A stretch of DNA of 22,500 nt, from the NCBI GenBank assembly GCA_012295275.1, contig CM022676.1, forward strand, positions 12,150,660 to 12,173,159. The letters are read 5' to 3'. The stretch comes from Chrysomallon squamiferum (taxonomy: Eukaryota > Mollusca > Gastropoda > Neomphalida > Peltospiridae). The notes below the pieces were generated by a model, which worked only from the letters and a program-made list of their open reading frames with translations, had not been told where the DNA came from and searched no databases. This document shows, piece by piece, positions 1 to 8,460 of the stretch. Numbering within the stretch: position 1 is the stretch's first letter; every line of letters begins with the position of its first letter. The position numbers and the translations under genes are program-made.

Positions 1-14
1 TTTTTCTATTCCAG

Positions 15-148
15 TGAGATGAAAATATCAAGACAAGCAGAAAAGAAACGAGTACAAGGTCAGCAACAACAGCAACAACAACAACAAGCACTGACAGAGA
101 AGAACCAGAACAGTGGAAACCAGCTATTCCAAGAAGCCACTGATCAGC
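15..148 (+). CDS. TTC3-like: TTC3-like gene 1, visible exon A (poly-Gln)
   Basis: The acceptor AG is at 13-14 after a T-rich tract, and the donor GT is at 149-150 (GTAAAT). One base completes a codon from the unseen upstream exon and one base is carried forward. Visible residues 1-44 are basic (RQAEKKR) followed by a glutamine run encoded by CAA/CAG. The run is an internal trinucleotide repeat and probably varies in length. Confidence 0.75.
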
Positions 149-1255
149 GTAAATATTGATTAATTCATTTACTGTTAAATGTAAATATTGTATTACTTAT
201 AAATACTTATATAAATATCATGTGAGATATATTGTATTGAGATAAACATAAAGTTATATATTGTATCTGATAAATGTAAATATAAGTTATTTAATATATT
301 ATAGTAAATCTAATTATGACATCATTTAAACACTGTATTTTTTTGTAATGTAAATATTGTAAATATTGTATAATTGTTATTGAGAGAGAGAGAGAGAGAG
401 AGAGTTAAATGTAAATATACAATGAGTAAAAAAATCTGAAGTGATTTTGTTTGTGTTACAGCAAATCTGACAGTGTTGAAGAAAGAAGATGAACTTCTCA
501 GTTCTAAAGTAAATCTTACATTTTGTTCTGTTCTGTTTCTAAAATTACATCTGTTTCACTTCAAACTGATTGTTTTTCTGTTTCTTGTTAATCTTTATCT
601 CTAACAATTACAAAAAATGTTTAGAAAAATAAAATTTCACTAACAACAGCTTAAATAACATTTGTGTTTGTTCCCAGTTACATTCTTACTGTTATTTTTA
701 AATTTTTGTTCTTCTTGTAATTTATTTTTACAAATTATTTATATATTTTTTATTTTAGACAAAGTCCAAGAAGACAAAGAAGAAAGAGAAAAGTAAGATG
801 AATGAACAGGAGGAGGTGAACTTCACAGACAAGAAGGAAACTCAGCTAGAGAGTGAGTTCACAGTCTCCAATGATGACGATGAATCAAGGTAAACAGAAA
901 ACTGTAAACATACAAACACAAACATATCTTCAGTTAAACATACAAACACAAACACATCTTCAGTTAAACATACAAACACAAACACATCTTCAGTTAAACA
1001 TACAAACACAAACATATCTTCAGTTAAACATACAAACACAAACACATCTTCAGTTAAACAAACACAAACACATCTTCAGTTAAACATACAAACACAAACA
1101 CATCTTCAGTTAAACAAACACAAACAGATCTTCAGTTAAATATACAAAGCTATCTTTTTATCTCTTTCTGTTTATCATTTTATATCTGGAATATGTTGGT
1201 CATTTTGTATCTGCATTTATTATCCATTGTTTTTGTCTGTCCATCTTTCCTAATT

Positions 1256-1308
<53 letters not shown>

Positions 1309-4300
1309 CTTTATTAGTTTATTTTTTTTTGTTTCTTCAGACAGGAAAAGGTCAATGGTAAATTTCCTTCTGTCGTGTCAAGGGATGACAAAGATTTGCA
1401 CCTGCAGAAGAACGAAGTCGCTGAGAACCTGTTTGTGTAAGATTCTTCATTTTAGCTTTTATATCTGACACTCAAAGATTTAGTTTTACTGGAGTCTTTT
1501 AGTCTTTCTACCAGTGTTTCATAATTGTTTTACCATTGTTTCTTTGTTAGCCAGGCTTTCATTATTGTTAATTACCTTTCTTTATCGAGTCATTTTATAA
1601 TTTATTTTTGTTATTATTTTACATTATTTTATCCTTATTAATCACTTCTTTTTTTTAATCGTTGTTAACTAGATTCGTCATTCTAACCATCAGTTTTAAC
1701 ACTGTTTCATTGGTATTAATCACTCTTTCATCATTGTTAATCACTGTTTTATCACTTTAAATAAAAAGTCAAATTTCTGCAACATTTTGTAGAAAGCAGG
1801 CATAAACCACATTCTGTCAGTGATGCTTCAGTCATTATTTCTTTAAAAAATCAAACAAACAAAAAAAGCCCCTGATTTGTAATATTTATAAATTATGACG
1901 TGTGTTTTTATTCAGATACTTTGAGAAGCTGTTGACGGAGCATGGACCTCAGGAATTTGATTCTCCGATTCTGACACAAGAGCTGGTGGGCCTCCCCGAT
2001 GAGGCAAGATCAGTCATAGAAAAGTGTAACGGACTTCAAGGATTCTTCCAGAGGTCACACAGGTTCGGAATCATGGATAACTACGTGTGTGTTCTCAAGG
2101 ACTGCGGCAAAGTGAGACAGTTATCAAAATATAAAAAACATCCACCTTCATCCAGCCATATCTTCCACTCTAGTTTTGGATTATTAGATCCACATCAAAC
2201 ATCAAGTTATGCTCATATATTAGGTTCTCAGAGAACATCAGCTTCTTCCAGTCAGTCAAATAACAGAATTCTGAATACTAAAAATAAACAGTTACCAGCC
2301 TTTCCCAATCCACACTACCCTCTCTCTGCATTATCTAATTCAGCTGAAAAACGTCTACACTCATATGCAGTTAGGAAGCCCACCATCACAGAATTCAAGA
2401 CAAACACTTGTTTGAATTTCACTCCACAAACCAGCAGTGCCTGGACACCAGGCAACAGTACATATAATTTACACGATGAGGAATACTCTCTGTCCAGTTT
2501 AGGACAGAGTGACATCTTGACCCGGTGGTCAGCAGGTTTTGACAGCTGTGTGAAGAAGTCAGCAGGGTTTGACTACCAGTCAGCTGCAGCTCGTGGAGGT
2601 CTACACACAGGACTCCCAAACAGTGAGTGGGCAAGAAACAAGGTGACGAATGAGGCAGAGACGCAGACAGAGGTGGGCGTGATGTCAGTGGAAACAAACA
2701 CTGACCTCAACCTGGACATGCTGATTGGACACTGCAAAACACTGGAGGTGAAACAGAAAGACTTGGAAGATGAAAAAAGTCATCTTCAGGTGAGTGATCT
2801 GTCACAGCTGAATAATGTTACGAATTTGAACATGTTGTTTAATATCTTTTTTAATGTTAGTTTTTCTCTCTTTTGTCATTGTTAACTATTGTTTCTCTCT
2901 GGATGTACTGCTTTATAATTTTTATTTCAGTTGTCAGACAAATGATAGAAATTAAAGAAGTGTCAGTAATTTCACTTTGAGACAAATGATAGAAATTAAA
3001 GAAATGTCAGTAATTTCATTTTCAGGTGTTGTGCAGTCAGTTGAAGAGTGAGAAAACAAGTCTGCAGCAGAAAATATCCCAGCTAGAACAGCAGTCACTT
3101 TTACAGTGTGAACAGATAGAGCAGTAAGTGTCTACATAGCAGTGTCAGTCTGCAGTCAGTCAGAATGTAGCAATGTCAGTCTGCACACAGAATGTAGCAG
3201 TGTCAGTTGTCAGTCTGCAGTCAGTCAGAATGTAGCAATGTCAGTCTGCACTCAGAATGTAGCAGTTTCAGTCTGCAGTTGGAATATAGCAGTGTCAGTC
3301 TGTAGTCAGTTATAATATAGCAGTGTCAGTCTACTATTGTCAGAATATAGCAGTCTGTATTCAGAGTACAGCAGTTGGAATATAGCAGTGTCAGTCTGTA
3401 GTCAGTTATAATATAGCAGTGTCAGTCTACTATTGTCAGAATATAGCAGTCTGTATTCAGAGTACAGCAGTCAGAATGTAGCAGTGTCAGTATGTAGTCA
3501 GTTATAATATAGCAGTGTCAGTGTGTAGTCAGTATATGGCAGTAGTAGTCTGTATTCTGCAAATTTTACACACACTGTAATATGTGAATACATACAAACA
3601 GCAACTGATCTGCTTTTAAAGCTGTCGGCTAAATACAGAGTTAGACATTTTGTTTTGTATGTGCAACAACCATTGTCTTGTTAGCTTTTATTCTTACTGA
3701 AAGTTTTAACAGGAGAGAATTGTATCTATATCTATATTTTTATTTATTTCAGACTTAGCAAGGATTTGAAATTACAGAAGGAAAACTGTGAAATTCTCCT
3801 ACAGCAGCAGCAGAATGACAGGTTTTCTCATACTTCTACTCTTTGTGGAGACATCATCATCATCATGTTCTTTTTCTCCTTAAAATTAAAACGATCATTA
3901 TCTGTTATCAACCATCACCAATTTCAAAAATGTGATGGGTTTGATTGCTTTTTCTTTTCTTTTTCCACAATTTATATATAGATAGATAGATAGATAGATA
4001 TTGATATTTTATAATTTAGTTTTTTTATTTTTTTATTTTACTTATAAATCATAACTTGCCTTATGACACACATCTGTCTTCTTTAACTTGTGTATATGTT
4101 ACCAGTACATCATACTGTCTAATAAAACTAATGTTTCTTGTAGATGTCAGAACAAAAACAGTGAAGTGCCCTCACATGCCAGACAGGTCCTAGCCAAGTG
4201 TGACCTCAAACAAACTGAGCTGAAGGTTTGTTTATTACAAATATTTAGTACTTCTGTAAACTTAGCATATATGTTATACACACACATACTGAGTTTGAGG

Positions 4301-4319
4301 AGAGACTGATATATTTGGA

Positions 4320-4360
<41 letters not shown>

Positions 4361-6914
4361 ATGTTTTATTTCAGAGAGTGTGAGGAAAGTCTGGCATGTT
4401 TGGAATCTGAGTGCTTGTGTCTGTGTGCATGCTTCATTACTAACAAACAAGTGTTTTATTTCAGAGAGAGTATGAGGAGAGATTGGCATGTTTGAAGTCA
4501 GTGTGTGTGTGTGTGTGTTTCATTACTTACAAACAAGTGTTTTATTTCAGAGAGAGTGGCATGTTTGAAGTCAGTGTGTGTGTGTGTGTGTGTGTATTTC
4601 ATTACACAGATATGTTTTATTTCAGAGAGAATGTGAGTAGAGACTGGCATGTTTGAAGTAAGGCGTGCCTGTTTCTGTGTCTGTGTCTGTGTGTGTGTGT
4701 GTGTGTTTCATTACTTACAAACAAGTGTTTTATTTCAGAGAGAGTATGAGGAGAGACTGACATGTTTGAAGTGTGTGTGTGTTTCATTATTTACAAATAA
4801 GTTTTTATTTCAGAGAGAGTATGAGGAGAGATTGGCATGTTTGAAGTCAGTGTGTGTGTGTGTGTTTCATTACTTACAAACAAGTGTTTTATTTCAGAGA
4901 GAGTATGAGGAGAGATTGGCATGTTTGAAGTCAGTGTGTGTGTGTGTGTTTCATTACTTACAAACAAGTGTTTTATTTCAGAGAGAGTGGCATGTTTGAA
5001 GTCAGTGTGTGTGTGTGTGTTTCATTACTTACAAACAAGTGTTTTATTTCAGAGAGAGTGGCATGTTTGAAGTCAGTGTGTGTGTGTGTGTGTGTGTGTA
5101 TTTCATTACAAAGATATGTTTTATTTCAGAGAGAATGTGAGTAGAGACTGGCATGTTTGAAGTAAGGTGTGTCTGTTTCTGTGTGTGTGTGTGTGTGTGT
5201 TTCATTACTTACAAACAAGTGTTTTATTTCAGAGAGAGTATGAGGAGAGATTGGGAACAGCTCCAGTAAACATATCCCCTGTTATCTCAACTGTAGAAAA
5301 CACACAAACCATGGTAACTGTATTGTTTTAGTTACTATAGTAACCATTATTTTACCTTTAAACAAAACACAAAATATTAATTTTCAATAATTTTTTTTAT
5401 TTTAATTTTCTGCATTTTTTTAGTTAAATAAAAGATTCTTGTCAGATATAAAATAATTCTGATTGTTAAAGAACAGTGTTTCAAAATCTAATTTCAGATG
5501 TTTCATCAGTTCAGTTTACAACAAAACTCTCTCCCCACTTCTCCAATGACAGAGGATTTTCCCGTTCCAACCACACAGCAGATGGCTTCATCACAGCCAG
5601 TTACAAACAATAGCACTCAGAAATCTCAGTTTCAGTTGACAACCTCTCAAGTAAAGCCTTCGTACCCAACAGCAGCAGACACCGTGCAGAGACCAGCAGC
5701 AGCAGACACCATGCAGACACCAGCAGCAGCAGACACAGTGCAGACACCAGCAGCAGCAGACACAGTGCAGACACCACCAGCAGCAGTCACAGTGCAGACA
5801 CCACCAGCAGCAGTCACAGTGCAGACACCACCAGCAGCAGCAGCAGAGCACAGCTTTGAAGAGTTGGCTACAGGTCTTCAGAGGTTGTTTCCCAATCACA
5901 ACCAGTAAGTTCAATTTCTTAATCATCTACAAACAGTTATTGAAGCAGGTGTTTTATGGTCACTGATAATTTTTATGTTTGTTTATTTCATAGACGTTTG
6001 AAAATGTAATTACACATACAGTCTGTAGCTATATCTGTGTGTATTTTATAACAAACATGCAAAATATAAAAAAAGATTGATTGTGTGTTTCCGAAATCAG
6101 TTTGTGTTGTACATACATGAATTACACAATTTATATTAACAAAGACGTGTGTTATTTTTACTGAAGTCACTTTGTGCATAGAGTGGATACACAGTCAGTG
6201 TACAGACCTCCTGAAGAAAGGTTGGAGGAGGTGACAGACCCCTGTGTCATCTGTCACAATGAACTGTCAGAAGTCATCACGCTGAAATGTAAACACCGCT
6301 TCCACAAATCTGTAAGTTGTAACCCCTTTGTTCTGTAACAGTAGACCTGACTAATATGTAAGTTGTAACCATAGCAATGAACATATTCATTAAAAGATGT
6401 TAGACTGGAATTCAGAGAACCTTGAAAACTTGCAGATAAAGGTAGCTGGGATGAGAGGCACACAAACACTTTAGAAAAGAGTTGAAAGCTTGTTACTGTC
6501 ATTATACAGAAGAATTACAGTATTTACATTAACATTTTCATCTGTTTGCGACTCACAAATTGTTTTGTACTTACTAAACAGGAAGTATTTGCATGTTGTT
6601 TATGTCCAAAATGGACTGAATACAATATTTATTTATTTGTAGTTCAGTGATATTTATGAGGTTTAGATTATTACTGGTTAGTTACAGTAAGTATTGTATC
6701 TGGTTCATTGTTGTATTTTCAGTGATATTTATGAGGTTTGGATTATTACTGGTTAGTTACAGTAAGTATTGTATCTGGTTCATTGTTTTATTTTCAGTGT
6801 GTACAGAGGTGGTTTCAAGCTCAAAAACAGAACACCTGTCCTATCTGCCGAGATCCCGCCCAGAAATTATTTATTTTATTTTATTTTATGCTATTATTTT
6901 TATTATTGAAATAA
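15..6914 (+). CDS. TTC3-like: TTC3/DZIP3-like RING E3 ubiquitin ligase, C-terminal part (12 exons; 5' end outside window)
   Basis: Joined exons are 15-148, 462-508, 759-889, 1341-1436, 1916-2789, 3026-3123, 3753-3821, 4144-4225, 5233-5313, 5498-5904, 6182-6311 and 6798-6914. All phases agree and give 754 residues ending at TAA 6912-6914. In order they encode a poly-Gln/Lys stretch (residues 1-110), a helical domain at about 136-207 that aligns with human TTC3 (EHGP motif, then PDEARSVIEK and GLQGFF), a Ser-rich linker, a coiled coil at about 400-515, six 9-residue repeats at about 596-649, and a RING-H2 finger at 694-733. By family knowledge the protein should transfer ubiquitin from an E2 to substrates, with TPRs at the missing N-terminus. 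Human TTC3 has about 2,025 residues, so more than half should lie upstream. DZIP3 is the alternative relative; the post-EHGP similarity favours TTC3. Family assignment is firm, exact orthology is not. Confidence 0.88.
382..404. repeat. (GA)n microsatellite
   Basis: An uninterrupted GA run in the intron between exons A and B. Confidence 0.95.
462..508 (+). CDS. TTC3-like: TTC3-like gene 1, exon B
   Basis: This 47-nt exon has its acceptor at 460-461 and a GTAAAT donor at 509. It completes the codon begun in exon A and ends in phase 0, encoding PNLTVLKKEDELLSSK. Phase agreement with both neighbours is the main support. Confidence 0.72.
759..889 (+). CDS. TTC3-like: TTC3-like gene 1, exon C (Lys-rich, then acidic)
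   Basis: The acceptor follows TTTTATTTTAG at 757-758; the donor is GTAAAC at 890. The 131 nt encode a lysine-rich block (TKSKKTKKKEKSK) and then an acidic stretch ending NDDDES. A similar Lys-rich block precedes the EHGP domain in vertebrate TTC3. Two bases are carried into the next exon. Confidence 0.78.
897..1140 (+). repeat. 30-bp intronic minisatellite, about 8 copies
   Basis: The unit is about AACATACAAACACAAACACA followed by TCTTCAGTTA. It repeats with exact 30-bp spacing, except two later units that lack CATA and are 26 bp. The array lies wholly in the intron after exon C. The open frames it produces on both strands are repeat artefacts. Confidence 0.93.
1261..1308. repeat. (CT)n(TA)n compound microsatellite
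   Basis: A pure CT run of about 34 bases passes directly into an AT run. It lies in the intron before exon D and may form part of its pyrimidine tract. Confidence 0.95.
1341..1436 (+). CDS. TTC3-like: TTC3-like gene 1, exon D
   Basis: The acceptor TTTCTTCAG ends at 1340 and the donor GTAAGA is at 1437. The exon encodes QEKVNGKFPSVV... to NEVAENLF, leading directly into the EHGP domain. An internal GTAAAT at 1358 is a possible alternative donor. The full-length version is preferred because its two leftover bases (GT) join the next exon's A in the right frame. Confidence 0.72.
1916..2789 (+). CDS. TTC3-like: TTC3-like gene 1, exon E (conserved helical domain, linker, start of coiled coil)
   Basis: This is the largest exon (874 nt). 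The acceptor is TTTTTATTCAG at 1914-1915 and the donor GTGAGT is at 2790. Residues 136-207 hold the conserved domain: YFEKLLTEHGP, then LPDEARSVIEK, GLQGFF and IMDNYVCVLK. They align with the YFSQFLEEHGP...ILEKAGGLKPF...VIDNCIALKK region of human TTC3. Next comes a roughly 175-residue low-complexity linker rich in Ser, His and Asn. The end (about residues 400-427, IGHCKTLEVKQKDLEDEK) starts a heptad-type coiled coil. The antisense open frames here are shadows. Confidence 0.88.
2936..3023 (+). repeat. 44-bp tandem duplication just upstream of the exon F acceptor
   Basis: Two copies start at 2936 and 2980 (AGACAAATGATAGAAATTAA then AGAARTGTCAGTAATTTCA). The second ends in the working TTTTCAG. 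The first ends in the weaker CACTTTGAG. Confidence 0.9.
3026..3123 (+). CDS. TTC3-like: TTC3-like gene 1, exon F (coiled coil)
   Basis: The acceptor CATTTTCAG is at 3024-3025 and the donor GTAAGT at 3124. The 98 nt encode VLCSQLKSEKTSLQQ and QISQLEQQ-type heptads, continuing the coiled coil of exon E. Two bases are carried forward. Confidence 0.78.
3126..3545 (+). repeat. Intronic minisatellite, AGCAGTGTCAGTCTGYAGTC family
   Basis: Many imperfect units of roughly 30-40 bp read TAGCAGTGTCAGTCTGTAGT followed by CAGTTATAATA. Two larger segments (around 3283-3365 and 3370-3452) are near-identical, showing block duplication on top of the short period. The array fills most of the first half of the intron between exons F and G. 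Confidence 0.85.
3753..3821 (+). CDS. TTC3-like: TTC3-like gene 1, exon G (coiled coil)
   Basis: The acceptor TTATTTCAG ends at 3752. The donor at 3822 is GTTTTC, a weak site but the only one that keeps phase with exon H. The exon encodes LSKDLKLQKENCEILLQQQQ, the end of a Gln-rich coiled coil. Reading past 3821 quickly meets ordinary intron sequence. Confidence 0.68.
4144..4225 (+). CDS. TTC3-like: TTC3-like gene 1, exon H
   Basis: The acceptor TTTCTTGTAG is at 4142-4143 and the donor GTTTGT at 4226. The 82 nt complete an Arg codon and encode CQNKNSEVPSHARQVLAKCD, then LKQTELK, ending in phase 0. The exon is helical and charged, in line with the coiled-coil region. Confidence 0.7.
4290..5232 (+). 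repeat. Tandem array of 3' splice acceptor plus exon start, with TG tracts
   Basis: About ten degenerate units precede the real exon. Each has TTTTATTTCAG followed by AGAGAGTATGAGGAGAGA or a relative, then GGCATGTTTGAAGTCA, a (TG)n tract and TTTCATTACTTACAAACAAG. Acceptor AGs end at 4374, 4464, 4550, 4625, 4738, 4813, 4897, 4981, 5052 and 5129; the functional one ends at 5232. A degenerate copy without an acceptor starts near 4290. Unit spacing runs from 71 to 113 bases and is 84 for several. A higher-order block containing GAATGTGAGTAGAGACTGG occurs twice (about 4551-4690 and 5053-5185). Confidence 0.93.
5233..5313 (+). CDS. TTC3-like: TTC3-like gene 1, exon I
   Basis: This exon follows the last of the eleven repeated acceptors (AG 5231-5232) and ends before GTAACT at 5314. 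Phase 0 at both ends gives REYEERLGTAPVNISPV..., 27 residues. Only this copy runs on into unique sequence (GGAACAGCTCCAGTA) and a donor in the right frame, so it is taken as the functional copy. The opening REYEERL extends the coiled coil. Confidence 0.72.
5498..5904 (+). CDS. TTC3-like: TTC3-like gene 1, exon J (9-residue repeats)
   Basis: The acceptor AATTTCAG is at 5496-5497 and the donor GTAAGT at 5905. The 407 nt encode a Gln/Ser/Thr/Pro-rich stretch, six 9-residue repeats (consensus AADTVQTPA), and then EHSFEELATGLQRLFPNHNQ. That last segment aligns with a short helical stretch ahead of the RING in vertebrate TTC3 (HLSVVFP region). The ATG at the exon start is internal, not an initiator. 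Confidence 0.82.
5672..5833 (+). repeat. In-frame 27-bp coding repeat, six copies
   Basis: Six 27-bp units encode AADTVQRPA, AADTMQTPA, AADTVQTPA, AADTVQTPP, AAVTVQTPP and AAVTVQTPP. They change gradually along the array, as expected for stepwise tandem expansion. The frame is kept throughout, and five of six units carry a Thr-Pro dipeptide. Confidence 0.93.
6182..6311 (+). CDS. TTC3-like: TTC3-like gene 1, exon K (first half of RING-H2)
   Basis: The acceptor GTGCATAG ends at 6181 and the donor GTAAGT is at 6312. The 130 nt complete a Gln codon and encode RPPEERLEEVTDP followed by CVICHNELSEVITLKCKHRF and HKS. This supplies the first five zinc ligands: C694, C697, C709, H711 and H714 of the visible protein. 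The C-x2-C-x11-C-x-H-x2-H order is that of a RING-H2 finger. Confidence 0.9.
6645..6797 (+). repeat. Tandem duplication of about 76 bp ending at the exon L acceptor
   Basis: Two near-identical copies (about 6645-6720 and 6721-6797) each contain GATATTTATGAGGTTT, ATTATTACTGGTTAGTTACA with a GTAAGT, and a terminal TTTTCAG. Only the second AG joins the RING coding sequence. Splicing to the first would give an immediate TGA. Confidence 0.9.
6798..6914 (+). CDS. TTC3-like: TTC3-like gene 1, last exon L (second half of RING-H2, hydrophobic tail, stop)
   Basis: The acceptor TTTTCAG is at 6796-6797. The exon encodes CVQRWFQAQKQNTCPICRDP, giving zinc ligands C717, C730 and C733, with the Trp usual in E2-binding RINGs four residues after C717. 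After the finger comes AQKLFILFYFMLLFLLLK and TAA at 6912-6914. The tail is almost wholly hydrophobic and is encoded by an AT-rich run. An AATAAA at 6910-6915 overlaps the stop. Confidence 0.85.
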   Translation, partial: CVQRWFQAQKQNTCPICRDPAQKLFILFYFMLLFLLLK

Positions 6915-6915
6915 A
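6910..6915 (+). terminator. Candidate poly(A) signal AATAAA of TTC3-like gene 1
   Basis: The hexamer overlaps the TAA stop (AAATAAA). No other canonical AATAAA was noticed in the next several hundred bases, so this may be the signal, or the true 3' end may use a variant such as ATTAAA near 7211. Confidence 0.35.
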
Positions 6916-7780
6916 AAAAAATCTCAAAGGTTATTTTCTGTTTTCATGTCCAACACATTTTTCTTTTATTTTCTTCTTCTTATTATTATTAATTTTTTTT
7001 ATTATTTATTTATTTTTTTTTTTTTTTTATAAATATAGTAGCTAAATTCCAAAAAAGAAATTATTAACAACTTTTATAAATCAAATTATTGTTTTGCATA
7101 CATAGGATAGAAATACAATTTTATTGTATTAATGTTTTTAATTAAGACGAAAAAAACCCAGCATCTTTGCTTAAGGGGACATGATGGTCCAAAAATGACA
7201 AAATTTGAAGATTAAAAAAAAAAATTGACTGTAATGCTTATTTAAGGTGCAGATTTTACTTATGTTTGTTTAAGCTGCAGGTTCTGATTATCTGTAATGT
7301 TTATTTAAGCTGTAGATTTTGCTTATCTGTAATGTTTATTTAAGCTGTAGATTGTACTAAACTAATGTTTAAGATGTAGCTTGTACTAACTGTAATGTTT
7401 ATTTAACCTGTAAGTCAAGTTCTGCGTTTATTTCTGGGTTTTATTTCTGATGCATGTTTCTCGCAACCTGTCTGAAATTTGACATTTTGGCATACCGTTG
7501 GAAAACCCCATTTTCACAGAGCATTATGTGAACAATGTTCTAAAAAATAGATACAAAATCCATGGAGATATTTCTTCATTTAATGCATCTCTGACAGTAT
7601 GAGAGAAAATATTAAGATAGCATTGCCCATGGATTGGTTGTATGATATCACATGAATTGTTGCCACATTGTTGTTGGCTATTAGCATGATTTCCGGTGAC
7701 TTTGTTTACATCCGTTCATTGATTTTTTTTTTTTCTTTTCATTCCTGAGCATATTCTTTAAGATTTAATTTTTTGAAATT
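6915..7780. other. Intergenic or 3' UTR AT-rich sequence
   Basis: After the gene 1 stop the sequence is T-rich and A-rich up to about 7200, then holds the 33-bp minisatellite. From about 7430 to 7740 it becomes less repetitive. I see no gene here; the last 300 bases may be the 5' flank of the relic that follows. Confidence 0.5.
7222..7415 (+). repeat. Roughly 33-bp minisatellite, copy 1 of a dispersed family
   Basis: About five to six diverged units read CTGTAATGTTTATTTAAGCT then GTAGATTTTACTTA. The starts of the TAATG core are near 7229, 7292, 7327, 7361 and 7390. The same unit in the same orientation occurs at about 20165-20400 in an intron of the downstream gene. Confidence 0.82.
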
Positions 7781-8460
7781 GTGGACACTTATTGTGGAAA
7801 GAAAACCTGGACAAAATACAAATGTGGGAAGCGAAAGCTGTCAGGCAAACAGCAGCTACAGTCTGCACGTGAAGAATTAGAGACTGATGAAACAAGCGAG
7901 ATCGCTGAGGAAATGGCTTCAGTGGCTTCTGGAGATGGTCACACACCAGCACTTCCCAACAACTTCCAAAAGAAAATAGGAAATCAAAGATGAAGATCAT
8001 CGTCCATTTGTTAGTGATGACAGCTGTGATTCTTTGAAAAAAACACTTGTCCAAAATTTGCCATGTTCAGACTCCTCCTCTAATGGATCATTAACTGTCA
8101 CTGTATCTGATCAGTTTCAAGCCCTGTTGTCAATCTGCAGACAGTTTGTGCTACTTGTAAAATGGTGTACAATGAAACATTGTCATCAAACCGTGTAGGA
8201 GGCCAGGGAAACAGATTTCTTTTCACCACTATCAGGAACCATGGATAGTGGTGTAGAAATTTGTTCGACTTCATCGACTCAGTTGGTGGCTGGATTTACC
8301 ATGCATACATCATAAAACATACGAGAAACACCAAAAGGCAATTTCCGAAGCTATTCAGATACCTAGTTCGAAATGATTGCAGTCAGCATCAGCCTGTGTG
8401 AAAACATGACTGTCAAAAGAAGTTGGACAATTTGTTATGCCAATTTGTATTCGACTATTT
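7781..8460 (+). pseudogene. Broken coding relic of unrecognised origin, possibly from a transposable element
   Basis: A 70-codon open stretch at 7781-7993 has no upstream in-frame ATG. It encodes a basic start (CGKKTWTKYKCGKRKLSGKQ) then an acidic part. Coding-like sequence continues after a stop and in a second frame: around 8147-8232 it reads CATCKMVYNETLSSNR then GGQGNRFLFTTIRNHG, a CxxC-type zinc-binding pattern. Frame changes and stops show decay. Placement directly upstream of the satellite array suggests the two share an origin. I do not recognise the family; a Mutator-like or other DNA transposase is one guess. Confidence 0.35.

Noticed and set aside
842-1140. Open frames on both strands over the 30-bp repeat
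   Set aside because: The 30-bp period keeps any frame open. The region lies between a donor at 890 and an acceptor at 1340, and the peptides are simple repeats.
2315-2697. Two minus-strand open frames inside exon E
   Set aside because: They overlap a large plus-strand exon with clear TTC3 similarity and have no features of their own.
4649-5144. Repeat-encoded open frames reading CVCVCVF and QREYEERLACLK
   Set aside because: They are made of the splice-acceptor repeat and TG tracts. No donor in the correct phase follows the inner copies, so exon status is kept only for the last one.
5591-5926. Antisense Cys/Trp-rich open frame
   Set aside because: It is the reverse of the 27-bp coding repeat in exon J, and the plus-strand frame is supported by family similarity and splice phase.
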